A stretch of 64,000 bases of DNA from Kribbella italica. Lineage in GTDB: Bacteria; Actinomycetota; Actinomycetes; Propionibacteriales; Kribbellaceae. The notes under the pieces are model-generated. The model saw only the letters and a program-made list of their open reading frames with translations. It was not told where the DNA came from and ran no database searches. Positions 58,383 through 64,000 of this stretch are shown here, in pieces. The stretch is taken from the NCBI RefSeq assembly GCF_014205135.1, contig NZ_JACHMY010000001.1:1922001-1986000 (forward strand). Reading direction: 5' to 3'. Each line of letters opens with the position of its first letter. The stretch's first letter is position 1. The position numbers and the translations under genes were made by a program.

Positions 58383-59447
58383 ATGTCGGCAACGCTCGAA
58401 TCCCTCGGCCTGGACCAGTCCACGGCCGACTACCTCTCGGCCTTTCCAGGCCTGATCCACGGCCGCGTCATCCGCGTCGACAAAGGCCTGTCCACCGTTC
58501 TCACCGAGGACGGCCCGGTCCGCGCCAGCTGGTCCGGCGGCGTGCTCGCCGCGGTCGCCGAGGACGCGCAGTCGTCCCCGTGCACCGGCGACTGGGTCGC
58601 GCTGCGGTGCTGGCCCGACGACCGGATCACGCTCGACGCGATCGCTCCCCGCCGGACGGCGATCGTCCGCGCCGAGGTCGGCGGCTCGTCGCGCGGCCAG
58701 GTGCTCGCCTCCAACGTCGACGTGATCGCCATCGTCGTCGGCCTGATCCCCGAACCGAACATCGGCCGGATCGAACGCTTCCTCGCCCTGGCCTGGGAGA
58801 GCGGCGCGCACCCGGTCGTCGTACTGACCAAGTCGGATCTCGTCGGCGACGCCGACTCGATCGCCGAGGACGTCGCGACGGCCGCGCCGGGCGCCGACGT
58901 ACTGGTCTGCAGTGCGACCACCGGTGAGGGGATCTCCGAGGTGCGCGAGCTCCTGGCCGGCAACGCCACGATGGCGCTGCTCGGCGTCAGCGGCGCGGGC
59001 AAGTCGTCGCTCGTCAACGCCTTGGCCGGTGTCAAGCTGCTCGACGTCCAGGCGATCCGTGAGGACGGCAAGGGACGTCACACGTCCGTACGGCGTGAGC
59101 TGATCCTGCTGCCGCAGGGCGGAGTCGTGATCGACACGCCGGGGCTGCGGGGGATCGGGCTGCAGGAGTTCGGTGAGGGGCTGGCCGCGGCGTTCCCGGA
59201 CGTCAGCGGGCTGGCCGAGCACTGCAAGTTCAGGGACTGTGCCCACCAGACGGAGCCCGGGTGCGCGGTGCAGAAAGCCCTTGCCGACGGCACCCTTCCG
59301 GTCCGGCGGTACGAGAGCTGGATGAAGCTGCAGCGGGAGGCGGCGTTCATGGCCCGGCGGACGGATGCCCGGCTGCGGGCCGAGGCGAAGAAGGAGTGGG
59401 CCCGCCAGACGACGAACTACCGCAAGGACATCACGCCGCGGCAGTGA
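58383..59447 (+). CDS. rsgA: Ribosome small-subunit-dependent GTPase A
   Basis: This 354-aa GTPase matures the 30S subunit. The circularly permuted motif order is visible: G4 LTKSD and G5 CSATTGEG come before G1 GVSGAGKSSLVNAL and G3 DTPGLRG. An N-terminal OB-fold and a C-terminal zinc domain (HCKFRDCAHQTEPGC) complete the family architecture. Start ATG 58383 was chosen over the longer frame from 58305, which adds low-similarity residues. Confidence 0.9.
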   Translation: MSATLESLGLDQSTADYLSAFPGLIHGRVIRVDKGLSTVLTEDGPVRASWSGGVLAAVAEDAQSSPCTGDWVALRCWPDDRITLDAIAPRRTAIVRAEVGGSSRGQVLASNVDVIAIVVGLIPEPNIGRIERFLALAWESGAHPVVVLTKSDLVGDADSIAEDVATAAPGADVLVCSATTGEGISEVRELLAGNATMALLGVSGAGKSSLVNALAGVKLLDVQAIREDGKGRHTSVRRELILLPQGGVVIDTPGLRGIGLQEFGEGLAAAFPDVSGLAEHCKFRDCAHQTEPGCAVQKALADGTLPVRRYESWMKLQREAAFMARRTDARLRAEAKKEWARQTTNYRKDITPRQ

Positions 59448-59495
59448 ACGATCCGGCCAGGGTGGGCGATCAGGCTCGGTGAAAGACTCCGGGGT

Positions 59496-60239
59496 ATGAG
59501 TCGATCGGTGCTGGTGACAGGAGCTTCACGGGGAATCGGCGCGGCAACCGCCAAGGCGTTTGCCGCCGTTGGGGATCGGGTTGCCGTGCACTACGGCGCT
59601 TCGGCCTCGGCTGCCGCGGAGGTGCTGAAGGAGCTGCCGGGGGAGGGGCACGTCGTCGTCCAGGCTGATCTGGCCGACCCCGACGCGATCCGCGGGATGG
59701 TCGACGAGGCCGCGGCCGGGCTCGGCGGGATCGACGTGCTGGTCAACAACGCGGCGGTCTACTCGGCCCACCCGATCCGGCGTACGTCGTACGAGGAATG
59801 GCAGCGAGCCTGGGCCGACACGCTCGGGGTGAATCTGGTCGGCGCCGCGAACGCGTGCTGGTGCGCAGTGCAGCACATGAGCCGCGGCGGCCGGATCGTC
59901 AACGTCTCGTCGCGAGGCGCGTTCCGCGGCGAGCCGAACCAGCCGGCGTACGGCGTGAGCAAGGCCGGCCTGGTGTCGCTCTCGCAGTCGCTGGCGCGAG
60001 CTCTCGGCCCGGAGGGCATCGCGGTGACGGCCATCGCGCCCGGCTGGACGACCACCGACATGGCCGCGGATGCGCTCGCCGGCGACGGTTACGAGCGTCG
60101 GCGGATGGAGAGCCCGCTGGAACGTGTCGCCGCACCGGAGGAGGTCGCGGCCGCGATCCTCTACCTGGCCTCACCGGCCGCCGAGTTCGCCACCGGGACC
60201 GTGCTCGACTTCAACGGCGGGTCTCACTTGCGGATGTGA
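59496..60239 (+). CDS. Short-chain dehydrogenase/reductase
   Basis: This 247-aa NAD(P)-dependent enzyme has the SDR motifs TGASRGIG (about 7-14), NNAA (about 86-89), VSSRGAF and the catalytic YGVSK (Tyr about 149). The C-terminus VLDFNGGSHLRM is the usual cofactor-dimer end. The general role is reduction of a ketone or oxidation of an alcohol; the substrate is unknown. Its 3' end overlaps the GNAT gene by 16 bp in convergent orientation. Confidence 0.87.
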   Translation: MSRSVLVTGASRGIGAATAKAFAAVGDRVAVHYGASASAAAEVLKELPGEGHVVVQADLADPDAIRGMVDEAAAGLGGIDVLVNNAAVYSAHPIRRTSYEEWQRAWADTLGVNLVGAANACWCAVQHMSRGGRIVNVSSRGAFRGEPNQPAYGVSKAGLVSLSQSLARALGPEGIAVTAIAPGWTTTDMAADALAGDGYERRRMESPLERVAAPEEVAAAILYLASPAAEFATGTVLDFNGGSHLRM

Positions 60240-60781
60240 AGCGCGGCGAACTCCTCCGCGGTCATGCCGTAGATGATCAGGTCCTGGTAGGCGCCGGCCA
60301 GGAACTCGTGATCCCTGAGTTGACCCTCGCGCTGGAACCCGAGCCGTTCCTGCAGCGCGATCGACGCGTCGTTGTAGGCGTAGACGCCGGCTTCGGCCTT
60401 GTGGTAGCGCCGCTCCTCGAACATGAACCGCAGCAGCACCTTCACCGCGTCGCTCGCGTACCCGTGGCGGTGGTGCTCGCGCCCGATCGCGATCCCGTAG
60501 CTGAACCGCCCGCACCGCCGGCTGGTGTCGTTGGTCGAGCACGCACCGACCACGGTGTCGGTCTCGATCGCCTCGATCGCGAGCTGCAGCCGGTCGTCCT
60601 TCTCGCCGAGCGTCGCCTGCTCCTCGGCCCAGGCTTGCATGGCGACCGCCGACCGCGGCGCGTGCACCATGTCGACGTTGCGCTGCAGCTCACTGTCCTG
60701 GTCGAACCGCTGGAAGTCCGCCCAGTCCTCGGGCTCGATCGCCCGCAAGCGGACCCGCTCACCCACCCACACAGAGCTCAT
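60224..60781 (-). CDS. GNAT-family N-acetyltransferase
   Basis: This 185-aa protein starts at ATG 60781 (MSSVWVGERVRLRAIEPEDW). It has the RimJ/RimL-like GNAT organisation: an N-terminal acceptor part, the acetyl-CoA pyrophosphate-binding region GREHHRHGYASDAVKVLLRF and the ERLGFQREGQLRDHEFLAGAY tail. Such enzymes acetylate N-termini, amino sugars or drugs. The frame continues upstream to 60979, but that part is built from intergenic repeats and is not coding. Confidence 0.83.
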   Translation of the reverse strand: MSSVWVGERVRLRAIEPEDWADFQRFDQDSELQRNVDMVHAPRSAVAMQAWAEEQATLGEKDDRLQLAIEAIETDTVVGACSTNDTSRRCGRFSYGIAIGREHHRHGYASDAVKVLLRFMFEERRYHKAEAGVYAYNDASIALQERLGFQREGQLRDHEFLAGAYQDLIIYGMTAEEFAALHIRK

Positions 60782-60835
60782 GCCCAAGGATTCAAACAGT
60801 CCCCGGGACCAACCACCAGGCAATAACACCAGCCG

Positions 60836-60917
60836 CCAACAGGGGGTGCGGGTGGCGAAGCCCCCGCCCACGAACACCGGCCACCAACAGGGGGTGCGGG
60901 TGGCGAAGCCCCCGCCC
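60836..60917 (-). repeat. Two 34-bp direct repeats downstream of the tRNA cluster
   Basis: Identical copies lie at 60836-60869 and 60884-60917, 48 bp apart. Each can form a hairpin of the GGGGGCTTCGCC type on the minus strand. They lie between the tRNA cluster and the GNAT gene and may act as extra transcription stops. Confidence 0.6.
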
Positions 60918-60936
60918 GCGGCGGCGAAGCCGCCGC
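60918..60936 (-). terminator. GC-rich hairpin, second terminator after the tRNAs
   Basis: GCGGCGGC and GCCGCCGC form a perfect 8-bp stem around the loop GAA (TTC on the transcript strand). Confidence 0.6.
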
Positions 60937-60958
60937 ACAAAATGACGGAAGCGGCCCG

Positions 60959-60977
60959 GCCCACGCTTTCCGTGGGC
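60959..60977 (-). terminator. Terminator of the tRNA cluster
   Basis: GCCCACG and CGTGGGC form a perfect 7-bp stem with a 5-nt loop, about 20 nt downstream of the 3' end of tRNA-Val. Confidence 0.65.
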
Positions 60978-60997
60978 ACAGACCGCCGCCGATGACG

Positions 60998-61069
60998 TGG
61001 ACGATACTGGGATCGAACCAGTGACCTCTTCCGTGTCAGGGAAGCGCGCTACCGCTGCGCCAATCGTCC
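60998..61069 (-). tRNA. tRNA-Val (GAC)
   Basis: The acceptor arms GGACGAT/ATCGTCC pair fully. The anticodon stem-loop is CTTCC-CTGACAC-GGAAG with anticodon GAC, and the T arm is ACTGG-TTCGATC-CCAGT. The discriminator is A, and CCA is not encoded. It is the last tRNA of a three-gene cluster. Confidence 0.93.
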
Positions 61070-61093
61070 GTATGAAGTTCTTGAAGGTTTGCG

Positions 61094-61164
61094 AGGTGGA
61101 GACGGGATTCGAACCCGTGTACACGGATTTGCAGTCCGTTGCCTCGCCTCTCGGCCACTCCACC
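61094..61164 (-). tRNA. tRNA-Cys (GCA)
   Basis: The acceptor GGTGGAG pairs with CTCCACC. The anticodon loop is CTGCAAA with anticodon GCA, and the T arm is ACGGG-TTCGAAT-CCCGT. The discriminator U is the base expected for tRNA-Cys. Confidence 0.93.
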
Positions 61165-61193
61165 ACAGAGTCTCAGCCTGCTGACCTCTTCCG

Positions 61194-61266
61194 AGCGAAC
61201 GACCGGGTTCGAACCGGCGACCTCAACCTTGGCAAGGTTGCGCTCTACCAACTGAGCTACGTTCGC
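61194..61266 (-). tRNA. tRNA-Gly (GCC)
   Basis: The acceptor GCGAACG pairs with CGTTCGC. The anticodon stem-loop is AACCT-TGCCAAG-GTT-like with anticodon GCC, and the T arm is GCCGG-TTCGAAC-CCGGT-like. It is the promoter-proximal gene of the cluster. Confidence 0.92.
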
Positions 61267-61380
61267 ACTCTCGCCGGGTGCTTTTGGCTCCCTGCGAGAG
61301 CAGAACAGTAGCGCACTTTCGGGGCCAAGAAAAATCGGTATCTCACGCTCCTGAACCCTCTGATTTGGCACACTTCCGAT

Positions 61381-61839
61381 GTGACGGAGACCAACCTGCC
61401 CGCTCCCGCGCGCCCCCTTGCCACCCGCAAAGCCGATGCACTAGAGCGCCTGACCACCGACATCGACGCCTGGGTCTCGACCGCTTCGCCGGACGGCGTC
61501 CCGTACCTGGTCCCGCTCTCCTTCCTCTGGAACGGCGCGACGCTGATCCTCTCCACCGCCTCCCGCAACCCCACCAGCCTCAACCTCCAGGCCAGCGGGC
61601 ACCTCCACCTGGCCGTCGGCGGCACGCGGGACGTCGTACTGATCACCGGGACGGCGCAACGCTTCACGCCCACCCAGGAGCAGGGCGACACCTTTGCCGA
61701 GAAGACCGGCTTCGACCCGCGGGGGCTCAAGGCGACGTACCCGTACTTCGAGGTGACGCCGGTGCGGATCCAGTCCTGGCGCGAGGCGAACGAGCTCGAC
61801 GGTCGCGACCTGATGCTGGACGGCCAGTGGCTCGTCTGA
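61381..61839 (+). CDS. Pyridoxamine 5'-phosphate oxidase-family (split beta-barrel) protein
   Basis: This 152-aa protein has a flavin-binding split-barrel: VSTASPDGVPYLVPLSFLWNGATLILST is the first half and LHLAVGGTRDVVLITGTAQRF the second. The family binds FMN or F420 and includes many actinobacterial reductases with unknown substrate. The start GTG 61381 gives the usual short N-terminus. It is divergent from the tRNA cluster and converges with the ankyrin gene, whose stop lies 1 bp beyond its own. Confidence 0.75.
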   Translation: MTETNLPAPARPLATRKADALERLTTDIDAWVSTASPDGVPYLVPLSFLWNGATLILSTASRNPTSLNLQASGHLHLAVGGTRDVVLITGTAQRFTPTQEQGDTFAEKTGFDPRGLKATYPYFEVTPVRIQSWREANELDGRDLMLDGQWLV

Positions 61840-61840
61840 G

Positions 61841-63067
61841 CTAGCGCGCCCCGCGGAGAATCGTCGCGATCTCGTCGTACCCGCGCCGCTCGGCGTGCTG
61901 CAGCGGAGTGACCCCGTCACTGTCCGCACGCGACGGATCGGCGCCGGCGGCGAGCAGAAGGCGGACGATCTGCTGCCAGGCCCCCGTGCCCTTGCCGAGG
62001 ATGACCGCCTCCAGCAGCGCCGTCCAGCCGAGGTCGTTGACGTGATCGACATCGATCCCGGTCTTGACGACCCGGCGGACGTAGTCGACGTGCCCGCGTT
62101 CGCTGGCGGGAATCACCGAAACCCCACCGAACCGGTTCCGCAGCGTGAGGTCCGGTTGCGCCGGGAGGAGGGTTTCGAGCATGGCGACGCTGCCGGTGAC
62201 CCCGGTGACGAGCCAGGCCGAGTCCTGCCGGTCGTCCTGAGCGTCGGGGTCCGCGCCGAGCCCGACCAGCAACCGGGCGACCTCCACGCGGTCGTTCGAC
62301 GACGCCAGCAGCAACGGCGTACGGCGCTTGCTGTCGGTCGACTCGATGGGCGCACCGGCAGCCAGCGCGGCCGCGGCCCCGTTCGCGTCACCGGAAGTCG
62401 CCGCTGCGAGCAATGCGGCCGCGGGCGAACTCGGGCGCTCGGTCTCGAGCGCCGCGATGACGGCGGTCTGGCCGAGCTTCCGCGCGCCCTGCACTGCCGT
62501 GACGCCGTCGCGCTCGGCCGGCTTCGCGCGGTCGGCTCCCGCGGCGATCAGCAGCCGCACGGTGTCGACGTACTGCGGTGTGCCCTTGCCGAGCAGGACG
62601 GCCTCGTGCAGCGCGGTCCAGCCGAGGTTGTTGACGTGGTCGACCGTCACGCCGGCCCGGATCAGCCGGCCGACCACTGCCGCATGACCACGCTCGGCGG
62701 CGCGGATCAGCGCGGTGCCGCGGTAGCTGTCGAGGCTGCGGACGTCGGCGCCGTGCTGCAGCGTGAGGTCGAGCAGCTCGACGTACCCCTCGCTGGCAGC
62801 GATCAGGAAGGCGCTCTGCACGGTGTCGTCGACCGCGTTGACGTCGGCGCCGGCGGTGATCAGCCGGCGCGCGGTGGCGACGTCGTTCTTCCAGGCGGCG
62901 GCGATGAGTTGGTGGTCGAGCTCGGTCGGCATGGAGGGCCTCGGGGTGGTCGTGGGCGGTGTCGTCGTGGGCGGCGGAGTCGTCGGCGATGCGGCTTCGG
63001 TGGTGGAGCAACCGGTTGCCGCCATCAGGATGACGGCGGCCGCCGACAGCGCGCGGGTCAGCTTCAT
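61841..63067 (-). CDS. Ankyrin-repeat lipoprotein
   Basis: This 408-aa protein has a signal peptide with lipobox ATGC (about residue 20) and a Thr/Pro-rich linker (about 26-45). Ankyrin repeats follow in two blocks (about 50-200 and 215-405). Repeats such as GWTALHEAVLLGKGTPQYVDTVRLLIAAGAD and GWTALLEAVILGKGTGAWQQIVRLLLAAGAD show an internal duplication of the whole block. Exported ankyrin lipoproteins bind partners at the cell surface. It overlaps the upstream propeller gene (ATGA), so the two are probably co-expressed. Confidence 0.83.
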   Translation of the reverse strand: MKLTRALSAAAVILMAATGCSTTEAASPTTPPPTTTPPTTTPRPSMPTELDHQLIAAAWKNDVATARRLITAGADVNAVDDTVQSAFLIAASEGYVELLDLTLQHGADVRSLDSYRGTALIRAAERGHAAVVGRLIRAGVTVDHVNNLGWTALHEAVLLGKGTPQYVDTVRLLIAAGADRAKPAERDGVTAVQGARKLGQTAVIAALETERPSSPAAALLAAATSGDANGAAAALAAGAPIESTDSKRRTPLLLASSNDRVEVARLLVGLGADPDAQDDRQDSAWLVTGVTGSVAMLETLLPAQPDLTLRNRFGGVSVIPASERGHVDYVRRVVKTGIDVDHVNDLGWTALLEAVILGKGTGAWQQIVRLLLAAGADPSRADSDGVTPLQHAERRGYDEIATILRGAR

Positions 63068-64000
63068 CGGCGCGGCGGGGTCAGCGTGACCACCTGGTAC
63101 GGCGGCGTCGCGGTCAGCTCGTCGAACTTGCTGTCGACCAGGAGCAGTCTGCCCTGCGCGAGCTTCGCGGTGGTGAGCACCCGATCGGGGTCGGTGGGAG
63201 TCGCCGCGACGAGTCGCGCGGTCCGCCCGTCCGGCGCCAGCCGGAGCGTGCTCAGCACCTTCGAGAAGTTGCGCACCACCCACAGCGTGCGGCCGTCCTG
63301 CACGAGGCCGTCGGCGTTGGCCAGGTCCGCCGTACCGGCGTCGACGGCCGACACCGAGCCGGTCCGCAGCGAGAACCGCCAGAGCTTGCCGACGTTGCCC
63401 TGGGCTACGATCAGAGAGCTCCGGTCCGGGGACAGGACGATGCCGCCGAGGTTGAAGCCGGTCTGGGTCGGGATCGTTGCCGTCGCGTCGGCCCAGGTCC
63501 GGATGCTCCAGCGGCCGTGCCGCTCGGCGACCCGGAACACCTGTGGCGCGTTCGAGTTCGTCACGTACGCCGCGCCGTCGGGCCCGATCACCAGGTCGTT
63601 CAGGAACGCGTTCGGTACGCCGGTCCGCAGCGCCGCGAGCAGCTTGCCGTCGCGGTCGTAGACCCACAGGTCCGGCGCGCCCGGATGATCAATCCCGTTC
63701 GGCCCGCCCGCGACGTACACCCGGCCGCGCGCGTCGACGGTGACACCGCGGGCGGTCCAGCGACCGTCCGTACCGTCGCCGGCCAGCCACTCGGTCGCGG
63801 ACGCGGACCGCAGCCGGCCGCGGTGGATCTCGCCGCCGGTGGTCTCGGAGACGTAGAAGCGCTGGGCGCGAGCGTCGTACCCGATGCCCTCGAACTTCGA
63901 CCCGCCGAGGTCGCCGGGCAGTGCGTAGGTCGTCGGCCGCGCCGCTGACGCGGTGGGGACGACGACTCCGGCCAGGGCGACGGACAGCACAAGGGTGGTG
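63064..64000 (-). CDS. Secreted SMP-30/beta-propeller-like protein, N-terminus cut by the window
   Basis: About 310 residues are visible. The N-terminus (TTLVLSVALAGVVVPTASA) is a signal peptide whose start is probably beyond position 64000. The mature part has propeller-like repeats: FEGIGYDARAQRFYVSETTGG, GVTVDARGRVYVAGGPNGID, DLVIGPDGAAYVTNSNAPQVF and GIVLSPDRSSLIVAQGNVGKL. This fits SMP-30/gluconolactonase-like or NHL-type six-bladed propellers. Its stop overlaps the start of the ankyrin lipoprotein gene, suggesting a functional pair at the cell surface. Confidence 0.7.
   Translation of the reverse strand, partial: TTLVLSVALAGVVVPTASAARPTTYALPGDLGGSKFEGIGYDARAQRFYVSETTGGEIHRGRLRSASATEWLAGDGTDGRWTARGVTVDARGRVYVAGGPNGIDHPGAPDLWVYDRDGKLLAALRTGVPNAFLNDLVIGPDGAAYVTNSNAPQVFRVAERHGRWSIRTWADATATIPTQTGFNLGGIVLSPDRSSLIVAQGNVGKLWRFSLRTGSVSAVDAGTADLANADGLVQDGRTLWVVRNFSKVLSTLRLAPDGRTARLVAATPTDPDRVLTTAKLAQGRLLLVDSKFDELTATPPYQVVTLTPPRR

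Noticed and set aside
60782..60979. N-terminal extension of the GNAT protein
   Set aside because: The extension is encoded by two 34-bp direct repeats and terminator hairpins and has no acetyltransferase similarity.

Overview
The window is very G+C-rich actinobacterial chromosome. Gene style (ATGA/GTGA stop-start overlaps, many genes with a TANNNT hexamer 6-7 nt before the start codon and no Shine-Dalgarno), the Tad pilus locus, the glycosidase content and a long actinobacterial-type GlyA suggest a soil member of Propionibacteriales such as Kribbella or Nocardioides. That placement is an inference from gene content, not a search result.

Layout. 1-7977: distal half of a Tad/Flp pilus locus (TadB end, TadC, Flp pilin, two TadE-like pseudopilins, a TadG-like protein, a lipoprotein, a secreted protein and a large membrane LysM/BTAD protein). 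8013-9483: an intact IS30-family element sitting exactly in the loop of a long terminator hairpin. 9516-17319: housekeeping genes (zinc metallopeptidase, ABC-F ATPase, enoyl-CoA hydratase, ABC exporter, a 58-aa membrane protein, two hypotheticals, ATP-dependent DNA ligase). 17320-19731: GH3 glycosidase. 19732-20755 and 21299-22070 are non-coding repeat tracts on either side of a DUF1707-like/FHA gene. 22071-24284: a PIN-domain protein gene preceded by two paralogous antitoxin-like genes. 24347-28851: a LysR regulator divergent from a secreted M4-M28 double peptidase. 28965-37667: a quinone oxidoreductase with a SoxR/MerR-type promoter, a ROK regulator, and a sugar operon (binding protein, two permeases, VOC protein, aldo-keto reductase, GH1 glucosidase). 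38055-43662: ZapE-like ATPase, two tandem secreted paralogs, PPK2, an APH-family kinase and a sarcosine-oxidase-like flavoenzyme. 43855-49402: assimilatory sulfate reduction operon (sulfite reductase, Zn-ribbon peptide, cysH, cysD, cysN, CbiX-type chelatase) behind a cysteine-type leader peptide. 49811-53567: ArsR-MFS pair and a GH9 cellulase-like enzyme. 53618-60781: glyA behind a ZTP riboswitch, acyl-CoA dehydrogenase, BrkB/YihY protein, RsgA, SDR and GNAT enzymes. 60998-61266: tRNA Gly-Cys-Val. 61381-64000: FMN-binding-split protein, and an ankyrin lipoprotein coupled to a secreted beta-propeller protein cut by the window edge.

The genes form three working themes: surface and secreted functions (Tad pili, proteases, glycosidases), sugar uptake with its regulators, and sulfur assimilation. 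The most informative non-routine observations are regulatory or structural: the IS30 element in a terminator loop, the 19-bp-spacer SoxR-like promoter, the cysteine leader peptide, the ZTP riboswitch, the PIN operon with a doubled antitoxin and low-complexity tails, and the duplicated secreted genes that keep an identical 5' leader block.
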